Shown: positions 20,824 to 33,092 of the stretch, one piece after another
How the letters are laid out: each line of letters starts with the position of its first letter
How positions within the stretch are numbered: the first letter of the stretch is position 1
Assembly (NCBI GenBank): GCA_009602735.1
Contig: WELA01005791.1
Location: forward strand, 619,003-683,002
Reading direction: 5' to 3'
DNA: 64,000 bases
From: Mesotaenium endlicherianum
Taxonomy: Eukaryota; Streptophyta; Zygnematophyceae; Zygnematales; Mesotaeniaceae
Notes under the pieces: generated by a model
Told to the model about the DNA's origin: nothing
Seen by the model: only the letters and a program-made list of their open reading frames with translations
Databases searched by the model: none
Made by a program: the position numbers and the translations under genes

Positions 20824-22065
20824 TCAAAAGTTGCTAGTAAACCTTAGATCCCGATCTGAAACAATCACCTTCGGCAACCCATGTAGCCGTAAAATATGAT
20901 CAAAGAATAGCCGTGCCACATCCGCTGCCGTAGAAGTCTCCTTCACGGGAATGAAGTGAGCCATCTTGTTGAGTCTATCAAACACAACCCATACTGCATC
21001 GTGCCCTTGACAACTCACTGGTAAGGATGTGATAAAGTCCATAGCAATCTGCCTCCAAGGATACTCTGGAATAGGCAGCAGCTGCAATGTACCTCCCTTC
21101 TTTTGGTTTGGTGTCTTGTTTCGCTGGCACGCATCGCAACTCCTGATCCACTCCTCGATGTCCTTGTCCATATTTCTCCAATAGTACTCTCGCTTCAGCA
21201 CGCTTGCCGTCTTCTCGCTTCCAAAGTGTCCAGCATATAAGCAATCATGATGCTCCGCAAGTAGTAAGTCTCGTAGCTCCTTGATGTCAGGTACCACCAC
21301 TCTCTTGGAATCACCATAATACCATATGCCGTCCTTCTTCTGCATACTCGAGTTGGACTCAGCTGCTCCACCATCAGCAAACTTTGGGTCCTCCTCATAA
21401 CCTCTCTGAAGCTTCTTCTTGAAGTCCATATTCTCCTTAATGACTGAAACAGCTGCAAGGTCACACCTCCTGGATAAAGCGTCTGCAGGGTTGATCTTCC
21501 CAGGTAAGTACTCAATCTTGTGGTCCAACTGTTGCAGAAACTCCATCCACCTTGCCTGTCTTGGTGTCAACGTTGGTTGCGTCATAAACTTCTCCAAGCT
21601 CTTGTGGTCGGTCTTGATGAACACCTTCCGTCCGTCCACATAACATCGCCAAATCCTCAAAGCCTGGATAATAGCCAACATCTCCCGCTCGTGTGCTGCA
21701 TAATTCTGCTCAGCAGGACTCAACTTCCTGCTCTCGTATGCCACAGGCTGCAATCCCTTGCCCTGGTCCTGGAGAAGAATGGCCCCCACTGCAAAGTTTG
21801 ATGCGTCTGTGATGATGGTGAATAGAAGTTCTGGACTGGCAATTGCCAACACAGGTGCCTGTGTCAATAACTCCTTAATCTTCTCAAATGCTAGCTGCTC
21901 CTTGTCACCCCATAGCCACTTCTCCTGCTTCTTCAACATGTCCGTCAGCGATGCACACACCTTGGCAAATCCTTCAATGAAACGTCGATAATAATTCGCC
22001 ATGCCGAGGAAACTCCTGAGTTGATGAATTTCAACAAGCACCGACCAATCTCTGACTGCTTGCAC
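20824..22065 (-). CDS. Gypsy A RNase H and integrase core
   Basis: 413 codons in one open frame. The end of RT (RSFLGMANYYRRFIEGFAKV) is followed by RNase H (TIITDASNFAVGAILLQDQG, ADALSRRCDL). The integrase HHCC zinc domain follows (H..H then CDACQRNK), then the first two catalytic Asp in AMDFITSLPVS and VIVSDRDLRFTS. All visible catalytic residues are retained. The frame is separated by stops from both the RT part and the integrase C-terminus. Confidence 0.9.
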   Translation of the reverse strand: MQAVRDWSVLVEIHQLRSFLGMANYYRRFIEGFAKVCASLTDMLKKQEKWLWGDKEQLAFEKIKELLTQAPVLAIASPELLFTIITDASNFAVGAILLQDQGKGLQPVAYESRKLSPAEQNYAAHEREMLAIIQALRIWRCYVDGRKVFIKTDHKSLEKFMTQPTLTPRQARWMEFLQQLDHKIEYLPGKINPADALSRRCDLAAVSVIKENMDFKKKLQRGYEEDPKFADGGAAESNSSMQKKDGIWYYGDSKRVVVPDIKELRDLLLAEHHDCLYAGHFGSEKTASVLKREYYWRNMDKDIEEWIRSCDACQRNKTPNQKKGGTLQLLPIPEYPWRQIAMDFITSLPVSCQGHDAVWVVFDRLNKMAHFIPVKETSTAADVARLFFDHILRLHGLPKVIVSDRDLRFTSNF

Positions 22066-22068
22066 CTT

Positions 22069-22880
22069 CTACTGCTCCACCTTGACTCCTTCAGTCCCCA
22101 CTATGTGTCCAAGAAACTCCACCTCCTTGAGACAGAAGTCGCACTTGCTCATCTTCCCATACAGCTTCTGATCTCTCAAGACCTCCAACACCTTCCTCAG
22201 ATGCTCCACATGCTCTTCCAGGGTCTTCAAATAGATCAAGATGTCGTCCAAAAATACCACCACAAAGTGGTCCAAGTAGGGTTTAAAGATACTATTCATG
22301 AGTTCCATGAATGTAGCAGGTGCATTAGTCAATCCAAAAGGCATGACTGTGAACTCGAACAAACTATAGCGAGTCCTGAAAGCAGTCTTTTGAACGTCTC
22401 CTTTAGCCACTCCTCAAATCGATCTTCGAAAAATACTTCGCCCCGACAAGCCTGTCAATCAACTCGTCCACTCGTGGAAGTGGGTACCTGTTCTTGATGG
22501 TGACCTTGTTGAGAGCCCGGTAGTCGACACACATCCTCATAGTCCCCTCCTTCTTCACAAATAAGACTGGCGCCCAAATGGAGACTCGCTGAGTCGAATG
22601 AATCCCTTCTCCAATAATTCTGTCAGCTACTTCCTCAACTCATCCAACTCCGCAAACGATTGACGATAGGCGGGTCTCACTGGTGGCTTGCTCCTTGGTT
22701 CCAACTTGATCTTGTGCTCCATAGCTCTCTGTGGAGGTAATCCTGCAGGTAGCTCCTCAGGAAACACGCACTTGAACTCCTCCAACAGCGCCTTAATTTG
22801 GGCAGGCATCTCAGCAGGCTTCTTCTTCTCTTGAGCAGTTGGGCTCTGCTCCTTCTGAGCAAGGGGATCAGACACCACTA
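22069..22880 (-). pseudogene. Gypsy A reverse transcriptase, frameshifted
   Basis: The C-terminal part (22069-22410) is open and carries the palm motif [13 protein letters not shown] with intact DD and the [15 protein letters not shown] motif. The N-terminal part (22627-22880) reads PEELPAGLPPQRAMEHKI. Between them, 22411-22626, the RT fingers are recognisable only across two or three frames with stops, so the protein could not be made as one chain. Confidence 0.85.
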
Positions 22881-23083
22881 CTTGCTCCTCCGGCGATGTA
22901 CATTAGCCCAGGCTGTTAGGATTCACGTTTGCTCCATCTGATGACCTGGCCAGGGCCACCGAAACAAGGTACATCTCCTTCACCTGATTCGCCCTGCATA
23001 GCTTCTTAACTTGCAGGCTCGACAGAAGACAGTTACTTGTGGTCGTATCCACCTCCACCTGTTTCGCTGTCTCCATTCGACCA

Positions 23084-23500
23084 TCACGCCCTTGGACTTT
23101 CACTTGGTCCTGTGCTCCAGTGCACTTGAGGGTTGGCTTTTCGCAGCCATGGTCGGCCCAATATCACCTCATGGTGACCTAACTCTGCCTGCTCCATAAC
23201 TTCAGTTCTCTGGTGCCCCGCTACTTCCACGTGAATAGCTTCTGTAGGTGCACCACACTTGAGTCTCTGCCCATTCGCCAAAATTGTCTCCTTAGGCTCA
23301 TAATGCCATTGCACAGGGATTCGCCACTCTTTCACCAGCTTCTTGTGCACAAAGTTTGCACTTGCGCCACCCACTGTCGACCATACACTTCGCCTTATTG
23401 CCGTCGACCACTCCTTCCACGATGATAGGCTTGTCAACGTCTCGTCCTTTGCTTCTCGACAGGCTCCTGAGGATAACCTCCTTGTGAGTTCTCGTCTTCA
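23084..23500 (-). pseudogene. Gypsy A aspartic protease, frameshifted
   Basis: The active-site triad region reads KCMVDSG in one frame and continues as GASANFVHKKLV in another, so a frameshift lies inside the D-S/T-G-A motif near 23380. The C-terminal flap region HHEVILGRPWLRK is typical of Ty3 proteases. The enzyme would cleave the Gag-Pol polyprotein in the particle. Confidence 0.75.
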
Positions 23501-23559
23501 CGCCAATAGACACCCCAGAACGATTTACTGGCGTCCTCCTTTTTCCTGCTGTTCAGGTT

Positions 23560-24556
23560 GCTCTGCCTTCACATGACAGTCTCGAGCCAAATGTCCAAGC
23601 TTGCCACAATTATAGCAGGGTCCTCTCGGCTTAAAATTTTGCTGCCAGCGCTGGTAGTGAACAAGTCCCAAGTCCATAGGGACTGGACCTTGAACACTCG
23701 TGCTTGGCGCTTGAGATCAAAGGTGTCGATATCCTCCAAAGTTGTGGCTGCTCCACTGCCTCTGACTATACTCCACAGCGTCGACCCTTGTTGCCAATGC
23801 CATCATTTCTCCAAGATTGGTAGGGTCCTTGAGCGCCACTTCCTTGGCCACAGTTGGCTTGAGTCCCCTCTTGAACTTGTCCATCATCTCCAATTCGTGC
23901 ATGGATGGACATTGAAGCACCAGCTCGTTGAAGCGCGATACATACTCCTGAACGCTTCCTCGTTGATGAAGGTGCACCAATAGATCTCGAGCGGTAGCCT
24001 TGGGTGCAATAGGTTGAATTTGCCTCTTCAAGCCTTCAAATAGCTGATCAACAGTAGCAGGAACTCCAGACAGCTGCTCCTCTCGCTCATACCAAGCTCC
24101 AGCACTCTTTTTCAGCAAAGTAATCACAAAGACGACTTGCCTGTCGGGCGTGAGCGCAGAGTACTCCATAGATTTCTTCATTCCAAAAATCCATTGATGA
24201 ACAGGCGGCGATCCACGCTCTCCAGTATGAACTTTAGGCTTGGGCGCACGCACTCCTGATGCGGGTGGAATAATTGGTTGCACCACTGGGTTAACATGAA
24301 TTGGTGGCTCAACAGGTGTAGGTGCCGAACTCGTCGAAGCGGTGTTCCCCATAACAACTCGCACCATTCTCTCCACCTCCGCGCGCATATTTTGTTGAAA
24401 TTGGGTTTAGACTTCTCCTCCAATTGCATTCGCCATTTGCCTTAGCATCGCCTGCATCTCTTGTTGCTCTCGGGTCATCGTTGGTGCTGCCTGCTGCCCC
24501 GCGCGGTCAACATGCTCGACATGTTCGCATCCTCCAGCTGCCGACTGCGACTCCAT
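23560..24556 (-). pseudogene. Gypsy A gag with CCHC zinc knuckle
   Basis: It starts MESQSAAGGCEH at 24556, 25 bases after the 5' LTR. An in-frame TAA at 24407-24409 interrupts the leader. The core gag domain (LVHLHQRGSVQEYVSRFNEL, MDKFKRGLKPTVAKEV) is open, and a zinc knuckle CYNCGKLGHLARDC lies at about 23580-23625. Nucleocapsid and capsid functions are inferred from the family. Confidence 0.8.
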
Positions 24557-24581
24557 AATATAATATGCAAACTAGCCCAGA

Positions 24582-25357
24582 TGAAAGGGGCAAAGTGCCC
24601 TAGTGGAAGCGTAGTGACTCACGAGGAACAAAGCTAGTTGCAAACATACTCAAGAGTGCAGCGGCATATTGCTAAGAAAGCTTAGGAAAATTACTTGACA
24701 TTTTGACTCGCAAGAAACTGCTCACAAATGGTGTAGGATGAAAGGCCTTGTCATTCCAAACCCGTAGAAATTTACAGAAGTGAAAACGGATAAGAAACAA
24801 AGAAGTTTATTATTTTCCTATATTTCTATTTTTCCTAGTTTGCCTATTTATAATTTTCTGCCTAAGTGCTCCTCCCTAGGAGGAAGCTACGAATTTTCCT
24901 AAGTGTTCGTCAAATCGTCTTCTCCATAATATTCGTGAGTAAGCCAGATCAGTCTAATCTGACGTGTTGGGCTAAATTGACGTCCACATACATGCATTGA
25001 CATTACTAGAATATTCTATCTTAGACGCGCTAGGCTAAACCGAAACTTCTAGGTAAATCGACCTAGTCGGCACTCCGCGTCAGCCGAACTTACGTGAAGG
25101 TTCCAGTTCACACTAACGGGCCAGATCGCTCGACGCTGTCGGTCAATGCGACGGTCGCGCTCACCGCGAATCAAGGACGGTTGTCAACCAACTTCAAAAC
25201 TAATTAAACTTCAGAAATCCGTAACTCTCTCAATACTTGACCAAATTCGATGAACTTTATATCAAAATGACCACAAAAATGCATTCTACACTACTATACA
25301 ATCGGAACATACTTTTATGAAACTCAAAAATGCACTTTATAAACCTATGACCTTACA
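24582..25357 (-). mobile_element. 5' LTR of gypsy A (776 bp)
   Basis: It begins TGTAAGGTC at 25357 and ends CCTTTCA at 24582 on the minus strand. It matches the solo LTR at 47990-48723 and the inverted LTR at 19197-19845, with small insertions near 24790. The sequence just after it (TCTGGGCTAG) is not the tRNA-iMet primer site seen in families B and C. Confidence 0.9.
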
Positions 25358-25372
25358 CAGAGGACGTGTCAT

Positions 25373-25600
25373 CTAGTGGTGGCCTGCAAAGTGCTGACTG
25401 TGCATGGACACCACAGCCTTGAATTGGCTATCTGGTTCTGCAGCACCTTCTTGTATGGTGGAAGATTCACTGTTTCTAGGGTTGACTTTCGAGACAGCAC
25501 TCGCGTTGTGGCCTAGGTTGATAACCAAGGGCAGAAGAGCTTTGGTGGGCCGGCGGCAGCTGCCTGGTGTGCACTTAGCAGAGGCGCGTTGCGTCATTCG
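25373..25600 (-). pseudogene. EAF1 copy 2, tail segment cut by the gypsy A LTR
   Basis: It reads INLGHNASAVSKVN and EGAAEPDSQFKAVVSMHSQ, matching the copy 1 exon at 6265-6965. Similarity ends 16 bases from the gypsy A LTR start at 25357, so gypsy A or a related rearrangement removed the rest of the C-terminus. Confidence 0.6.
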
Positions 25601-25959
25601 CAAGCTTTTGAGCAGCTGCAGCTTCCGATGCTGCTTAAGTGATATGAGATTGCCTGCACCCGTGCAGAAGAACCAAAAGACTGCTCAGTATCCTAAGTCC
25701 AACAATTGCGGCGTTCCTAATTCCAAGATTCTCGATGCATAAGCGCGCCAAAAGTCCCACCTCAGTGCACAAGAGAAAATGTGAACCTGCAGAGCTGTTA
25801 AGGAACACGACTTGTTATGCCTGTAAAATTGACACCATTCCATGGTTGATGAAGGTGGAATTTATGACACAAAGGGTACAGGAAGTAGGACAAGCGTAAT
25901 GCACAAACACAAAAATACAAGCATCCACCAGAAACACCAGGCAAACACATCGCAATCAC

Positions 25960-26216
25960 ATCATCCACAGTCAGGCACTTCAGGCACCAGCTACATAAAA
26001 GTTGTGCCTCAAGACTTTGAGAAGAACCAGTGGGCGGCGGTGGCAGGGTTCCAGCAGACACAGACGGAGCTTGGTTATTGCTCAGGGGAGACGTGCCCGC
26101 CTCGGGAAGAACAACCTCCACTCGCAACTGTTGCTGCTGCTGTAATTGTGAGCTCCAAAAGTGTGTGTCGGGCGCAATAGGCAAGGGTGCGCTTGGCAGG
26201 TCACACAAGTCCAATG
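25960..26216 (-). pseudogene. EAF1 copy 2, CSPLDLC and poly-Q exon
   Basis: After a CCCTGCAG acceptor the frame reads SPLDLCDLPSAPLPIAPDTH, then a short Gln run and a Pro/Ser-rich tail. It corresponds to the copy 1 exon at 7122-7295 but extends further. The lower boundary is approximate. Confidence 0.6.
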
Positions 26217-26562
26217 GGCTGCAGGGGAACAGATCCAACAGAGTTCACCACATGTCCATTATCTGTCGCCAGCTTGAAGCCAATTGCACATAATCAATGG
26301 CAGCACTTCCATTGTGGATCTTAATAAATTGAAGACACAGATTCCTGCCAAAAACTTCGTCTCACAATCTCATGCTATTTCAAGACATGAAGTTGGGACA
26401 AGTGGCGACCAGTGGTGGCTTCTTCCTCTTTAGAACTTGTACAAAGAAGCAACTTCTTACCTTTCCTGCGGAGATTAAATTTGCTGATTGTTATCGTATC
26501 TATAGCATGAGAAACACTGAATTGAACTGAAACACAGAAGAACAGTCAGGCAGCGCCCTTAA

Positions 26563-29500
26563 CACTAGGTATTCCATCAGACCATATATGGTCCTCGGAC
26601 CATGTATGGTCTAGTTAACCCCTATTTTTCAGCATTGACCTCCAGAGTGCTACAGTTGAACAAATGGTACAATTTATAGCTCAAGCGAATCGTACAGACT
26701 TGAACCTTAGGCGAGAAAATGCAAAATGGTCTTGCGATCATTAACAACAAAGTTAGAGTCAAAAGAGTGAGATTCAACTTCAAGTTCAGAGCAAAATTTC
26801 GTGTGAAATGTCTTTCATACCCGAGGTCACTAAAAAGCTCTTAGAGCCATGGTTTCTTCTTCAAATGCGCCAGAAATTGTTGTGGGTGGTAAATTACTCA
26901 TTCTTGCTACTTTTTGGGGAGATGCATGGGCGAAAAAGACATTTGAACTGTATTATATAGAGTTTTTCTTAGTCGAAATTGTAAGAAAAGAGGTTGTGAG
27001 GACTAATAAGGAGAACTCATGGCTCATAGAAGTGTTGTATGACAAAGAAAAGAAGCAATGGGAGACATGGCAGGTCAGGCAGTATTTATCTACTGTGCCT
27101 GAAGAGTCCTGGTTTTATTCCGAGCCGCATGTAGTCCGTTTTGGCTCGATTTCCTCAGGGGCCTCTCTTTATTTGCAGATTCTAGGGAGGCTGGCAGTCA
27201 AGATCTGATTTCTTCCTTCCAAGATCCAAATGATGACTCCCAGCCAAGGTCTAATGATGCTGAGGAGGAGGAGGAGGAGGAGGAGGAGGATACTATGAGG
27301 AAGAAGGGCAGGCCTGACACCGGAAAGGGTAAGCAAGTGCTGCTTATTGTTCTTGTGGATAGAAATGAGAAGAGGCAGAGGAGGAGAAAGGCCAAATTGA
27401 GTGAGAGGAAGAGGAACAGCAGCAAGTATAAGAAGGCTGCAGGTGTCAGTGATGAGGAGTTGCATTCCTCTAATGGTGAGCTGGAAGAAGAAGGTAATCC
27501 CTTGGAGAAGGAGCACCTTTGGGAAGATACAGCCGAAGAGGAGTACAACTGGAGACCTCCAGTTTGTGGTGAGAAGTATCCATGGAGGCAGCAGCCAGGT
27601 GGCTCTTCAACCTCCGGACTGAGAGGTGTCAACCCCAAGGTATTTTTGAAATACTCTCCCTTTGTTGTGCTGTGCCTGTTCATTGGCATAGACTGGTTTG
27701 AACTGCTTGTCAATGAGACAAATGCTTATGCAAACTTGAACAAGGCCAAAGAGTGGAAGCTGGTTACTCTCACTGAGATGGTTGTATGGCATGGTTTTTA
27801 CCTTGCCATGGCCCTGAAGCCTCTGCCTAGGATACCTTACTATTGGAGGTATGATACAAGTGGACCCATCAGGTTTCCTTCCTTTGAACCTTCATGTCCA
27901 GGAACAGGTGGCAGGAAATAAAAAGATACTTTCACCTCAAGTCGAAGTTGGGTAGGGAGTGCTTTTCTAAGACCTCTAGGATCTACAGGCTGTGGTAGTG
28001 CCTGCCTATCATAGATAGATTGAGGCACAAGTTTAAATCCCACTATAATCCTGGATATGACATAACAATAGACGAGAGGTTGATCTCCCTAAGAAACAGA
28101 AGTTGCCCTATGAGAGTGTACATGCCAAAGAAGCCACATAAGTTTGGTATAGAATTGTTTGTGGCCTGTGATAGCACAAGTTACTACTGCTATGACTTCA
28201 CAGTGTTTGATAAAGAGCCTGGCAGGTCACAAGTCGTAACAATATTAGACTTGATTAAAGGTCTGCCAGACAAACAGACTTACTCTTTTGTCCTGGACAA
28301 AGGCTTGACATCGCCGACACTTTTGAAAGTCCTAGCTGAGAGAGGTCATGTAGCAACTGGCACAGTTATGCCAAATAAAAAAGACATGCCTAAGACTCCA
28401 GATGGTAAAGGAAGTGCCTTAGATGATTAGTATTGCCCATCTCAAGAGGTCAGAAAAAACCAACTCAGGGAGACTACAGGGCTCTTGTGTGTGACTACCC
28501 GGGGCAAATTGCTATGGTCTGGCAAGACAAAATGCTAGTGCACTTTCTGTCTACAACTGCTGGTCTTGAGGTGAATGAAGTTAAGAGGAGGCAGAGTGAT
28601 GGGAGCTTGAAGACCATCACTGTTCCAGACATTGTGGTGCATTACAACAAACACAAAGATACTGTCGATCAATTCGACAAGCTCTGTCTGAGGGATAACT
28701 ATTTTGTCGAGAGTGCTGTTGTCAGCTTCAAGAGGTGGCACAAACTATATTGGGGTCCGTTTGATGCTGCCCTAGCCAATGCCTACATCCTCTACAACCT
28801 GGCCCATTCTGAGGGTGACAGGTATCCCTTCATGTTAGATGTTGTAGCGGAGATGACAGACTTCCATGATCTACAGGAGGGGAGGCGCTTTCGCTGGAGG
28901 GCGGGGCGGGCTGGGATGGACAGGTTCCTAGGAAGACACTTCCGTGAGCACCTTCCAGGAGGCTCTAGACCAGGGTGTGTAGTGTTCATGAGCAAGCTGT
29001 ATGACCTAGGCCATGAGAAGAGTAAAGTGAGGCCTAGCTTTTGGTGTGCAACGTGTGGAGTAGCGCTTTGCCCCGCGTCTTGCTTTGAGAAGTACCATAC
29101 AAACAGGCACATAGCACATGTAGATAGTGGCCCCTACAGGCTAAGTAGCAATAACAATTAGGACTGTAAGGCAGAGGAGTTGCAACAATTACATATAACA
29201 TATACGAAAGGCATTGTGCTTCGTGTACAGTTCAGCTTCATGTGTGCAAAGCTGTCAATTCTGTGATATTTTATATTTAATAATTTATTTTTATTTATTT
29301 TCTTTAATTATTTTATATCTAAATATTTTTTGGCAAGTAAAGTAAAACCTTAATGTCAAGCTCAATTTTACAGATTACTATTTGCATATGTACAGAATAA
29401 ATTATGAATTATTAACCTGTGATGCTTTGTTGCATGGAGCACTAAAAAGTACATGAAATACCCGGACCCCATATGGTCCACTAACTACAGAGTGTGCCTG

Positions 29501-29847
29501 CACAAAGCTACTAATCAGAATGAAGTGAAACCTGTTTCATACGATAGGTAGAACACATGCCTACCCCAGAATAAATCAACTACTACTGGTTCATGCCCAA
29601 ATCCATAGTGTGTGAAGTCAAAGTTGGCCCTTTTTGCTCGTTTCTTATCCCCGTACACACTTTTTATGGAAAGTACACCTTACCTTCCCAAAAATTGCGG
29701 GCCACATGGCCAGTGCAACACCTTGTGATGTAAGCTCTCTAATGGTATATCACACATAGTCATAGCTTCACTGATTATTTCAATATAGTGTGACTTAGCT
29801 GGTGCTTTATCGGATCATATATGGTTTTTTTCTTGGGAGACCTAGTG
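26563..29847 (+). mobile_element. piggyBac-type DNA transposon 1 (3285 bp), TTAA duplication
   Basis: The ends read CACTAGGT at the left and ACCTAGTG at the right. They are flanked by TTAA at 26559-26562 and 29848-29851, the hallmark target duplication of piggyBac. Subterminal palindromes GACCATATATGGTC (26580-26593) and a variant (26598-26611) lie at the left; a degenerate one lies at 29813-29826. The plus-strand transposase between them is damaged. The element sits in EAF1 copy 2, probably in an intron. No intact source copy is in the window. Confidence 0.95.
26849..29161 (+). pseudogene. piggyBac transposase 1 (frameshifts and stops)
   Basis: Order: N-terminal domain from ATG 26849 (NAPEIVVGGKLLILATFWGD), an acidic run near 27265-27292, a linker, then the DDE_Tnp_1_7 catalytic domain. 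The candidate catalytic Asp lie in ELFVACDSTSYY, SFVLDKGLTSPTLL and HYNKHKDTVDQFD. A Cys-rich C-terminal zinc domain follows (CATC..CPASCFEKYHTNRH). Breaks: a frameshift near 27160-27185, a frame change near 27890, a stop near 28000 and a frame change near 28430. The first Cys pair of the zinc domain is CVVF instead of CVVC. A functional piggyBac protein cuts and pastes DNA at TTAA. Confidence 0.9.
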
Positions 29848-29851
29848 TTAA

Positions 29852-30545
29852 GAGCGCTGCGGGGGGATACACGACAACAAACAGCGCAATCAATGACTGC
29901 CCCGCAAAACAAGCAAATCCCAATCTTAACGTACTTTCTCAAGCAAATGACACATGCCAAAGTCCATGAGAAACGTGACACACGCGGAGAGGAGAGTACA
30001 ACGTCTGCAAAAAACCTCATGGGAAGTGCCAGATGGACGCAAGCTGCACTATTCAATCACTTCTAATCTCATATAGAGCAAGAATGAAGAGCAAAGATGT
30101 ACGTGGGCAGTGAGCTTGCAAAAGAGCCCAGCACAAGCGCCCATGTGCTACTGTATGACGCATGCTGGTTGCGAGCGCTTTCCTTTATCTGCCACCCATC
30201 CCCCAACGATTCAGAGCGACGCCCATCCTAGATTGCCCCATGAGGCAGCTAGCTGCTTGCAACCAACATGGACCATCTTCTCCCAACCCATTTTTTTGAG
30301 GCACCTCTGGCAGTTCCACCAACTAAAGCAATGCATTCATCTTACCCTAGCATAGCAAACACAAAAGGTCGTCTCGGTCCAGTAGCCGACGCGCAATGTT
30401 TAATGGTTTTAGAAAGACTACCAAAAATCTGAAGTAAATGAATATGAAGCTCTCCTACATACCTACCAAGGGCTTCTCCAAGATTACTCCCAAATTTTGA
30501 AAGCAAATGCAAGATGCCCACCTGCTTGTTGCGAGCATGTTGATG
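29852..30545. other. EAF1 copy 2 intron-like sequence
   Basis: This lies between piggyBac 1 and the HQKELVK block. I see no gene. It corresponds by position to the copy 1 introns between 7.3 and 8.35 kb, and short stretches (for example GTATGACGCATGCTGGTTGC against GTGTGACGGATGCTGGTGGC) resemble copy 1 near 7965. Confidence 0.5.
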
Positions 30546-31294
30546 ATAACCTTGACAAGTTCCTTCTGATGCCACCGTAGTGTCTCCTTTTCCCAGACCC
30601 GCTGCTTTGCCATTCTGGAACTTGCTTGCACCCGTGCAAAATGGAGGGCTAAGTCACTGGTAGAAAAGATTGTCCTTAAAGCTCTTGCCAGCTAGGACAG
30701 CAAAGAGCACCACGCAATCTACAACCCAACAAGGTCTTTCCCATGGTTGTCGGCACAATCAGCACAGAAAAAGGCCTGCAATGTCATGATAGCAACACCG
30801 TCAGCAATATTCAGCTCCACCTGCGGTGAGGAGCGGTAGTTGTTCCAAACATGCACTCATGACGATGCATAGCTCGGCAAGGCAACATGCTATGATGCTC
30901 AAGAATGGTCAAGGAAGGAGCGCCAACACTCCAGAAAGAGGGTGTTGAATGAAAAAGCAGAAAAACACCTGAGCAAAGGAGGGCCACTGAAGAGACGCTC
31001 CTGGCACTGCCTAGGCTCCCAGTGTATGCCCTGCTCCTCCAAGACGGCAAAAAACCCCGTGAACGCTGGAGGCTCAGATTTCTCAAAGAAGAGAAGAAAG
31101 ACGTCACAATCCAAATTTCATATCTCAGACGTAAATCACGCATGAAATTGAAACAATTGAAACTCACACTCTCTCCAGCTTGCTAGTCCATTTAAGCCCA
31201 GAAGACAACTAACCTGGACAAGCATACTGGACGCAAGCACGTCAAAGACAAGCTCCCAGATGGTGCCAAGATCTTGCATTGCCCCGAGAAGTGC
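30546..31294 (-). pseudogene. EAF1 copy 2, SANT and post-SANT exons
   Basis: Three blocks are visible: KQRVWEKETLRWHQKELVK (30.55-30.62 kb), GIHWEPRQCQERLFSGP (near 31.05 kb), and an 81-bp exon at 31214-31294 reading ALLGAMQDLGTIWELVFDVL. The last keeps its CTGCAG acceptor, GTTAGT donor and exact length, so splice structure outlived the loss of function elsewhere. Confidence 0.7.
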
Positions 31295-31885
31295 CTGCAG
31301 CAGAAAAATGGAGCTCTCGGGGTCGCATAAAGCTCAGCATATAACCATATACATGCACCACATGTCTATCTGCACCACATGTCAACATGCTGTACAACAT
31401 GGTAAAGTATCCAGCAAATGTTTGCACATTTTAATAACGCGGACAGCACTACTGCTGCAAAGCATCCTAAGTCAATGAGACAGTACGAGGTTGACCTGCT
31501 CCTCCATCTCTGACCAAACGACGAGGTCCTACCCACTGGTAACCTGCAGAAATAAACCACTATTCTGCTTAGTGTTTGGAAAGCTAGAAAGGAGTGAGTG
31601 CATTGGCCATCTCGACCCAACTTGATTAATTTTGAACCTACAACAAAGGAATGACACCGTCTCGATAGTAAAATGTCAGCAAGCTCTGATTCATCGAACA
31701 CCATCCAAGCTCCCAGTCCTTGGCGCATGCCGCGACTCTTGTCGCCATCAAAATCATCACCTTGGACACTTTGTCAGCCCACTTTGATTGAGCAGTAGGT
31801 GCAACACAGTCGCAAGCATTGCAAATGACACACTCGAAGGTGCCTCACACAAAAGTACCTCACAAGCAACACCTAATGCAAGTTA

Positions 31886-32765
31886 ACAGGGCACTTCTGT
31901 ATCACGCTCCTTCTTAGGTTTGCCGCTTTTGTCTGCTTTGTGCTGCTTAAGTCGCTGCAGCTTCAGGTGTTTGTTAACCTCTACGGGGTCCTTGAAAGAT
32001 GCGACACAATCAAGTAGGGCAAAAGGGGGATCGTGATCACGTGTGTACACAAGTGAAGGCTGTGATGGGTTCTGCAGCGCATGGGCGTAGGCATGCTTGC
32101 GCCTTTTGCTCCCTTGCTTGCTTATCCCGTCCTCTGCTTCCACGCGTTCAAAGCTCCAAGGGTCAATGACTGGGTCTTGGCAAGTCTAGTGCAAGAGCAA
32201 CCTATGAAGTCAAGTTGTAGTAAACTAGCCACACATTGACAATGCACAGCCATTCATAAAAAACGGGGCATAAGCTGCCCAATTGTCCATTGTAACATGT
32301 ATCTTCTAAATATTTTGCTGCAGCATTGTGAGCGTCAGCCTGCCAAGAACATGCCAAAGGCTCCTGCACATTTCAATGCCAACCCTCAAAAAAATTCTAC
32401 ATGGACAAAAGAACAAGTCTAGATTTGCAAAAGCAGCAGTACCCAATTTTTCTCCTTTCTGTAAGCCTGACAATAGCACACTGAACTTCTATGCAACACA
32501 CATGATCGGGCAACACGGTGTCTGGCAGGCAAAAAAATCCGGTGGACTAGACTGGACTTGACACTTAGAGAGCAAGGTCTTGGATCATCCATTTCCCACA
32601 GCCTTTGACTACAAACTACTGACCAGGCTAACCTCGTCCTTGCATCTGTTTGCACTAACATTGAAGGAACTTTTTTAACATGTGCATCCGTTGAGAGATT
32701 ATGATAAGTGTTCACTTTTGGCTGTCCATTCCAGGCTGTTAATTGGTCTTGCTCCCACACTTTCT
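31886..32765 (-). pseudogene. EAF1 copy 2, basic linker and WEQDQ exons
   Basis: Segments SKQGSKRRKHAYAHALQNP and KPKKERDTEV (31.88-32.14 kb) and VWEQDQLTAWNGQPKVNTYH (32.70-32.76 kb) match copy 1 at 10.2 and 10.9 kb. Lys/Arg clusters suggest nuclear targeting in the ancestor. Confidence 0.55.
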
Positions 32766-33092
32766 AGACTTCACAACAACCTCAAACAGCCCTTTCAGAG
32801 TGAAATCTTCCACACCCCAATCCCTAATTCTTTTCCTGGGCAGGTCCCCTGAGCAATGAAACCCATCGCTCTATGCAAGCATGAAATGGCATTAACGGTC
32901 AACACCACATGCCTCCATAAGACCCACTTAATGAGATCGATACATCGGCTACAGCCCACAAGCAACGGAACAACCACAATAGTAACAGGCCTAAGCAGCT
33001 CAGTGGTTGTGGAGAAAGCATGAGCGCAACCCATATTTATCCAGCCACCAAACGCACAACGGGTGCTCAGTGTGTAAATGTACCTTCAAAGA

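Larger units (their letters stand above)
19846..25357 (-). mobile_element. Ty3/gypsy chromodomain element, family A (degenerate)
   Basis: This is a chromovirus-type LTR retrotransposon on the minus strand: 5' LTR 24582-25357, gag, protease, reverse transcriptase, RNase H, integrase, C-terminal chromodomain, polypurine tract 19955-19968, and only the first ~109 bp of the 3' LTR. Several stops and frameshifts make it non-autonomous. The flank right of the 5' LTR is EAF1 copy 2, cut at the LTR boundary. The 5-bp flanks (CAGAG on the right, CTACT on the left) do not match, in keeping with the rearranged 3' end. Confidence 0.9.

Noticed and set aside
30942-31145. 67-codon plus-strand ORF
   Set aside because: It is antisense to the EAF1 copy 2 SANT region and has no motif.
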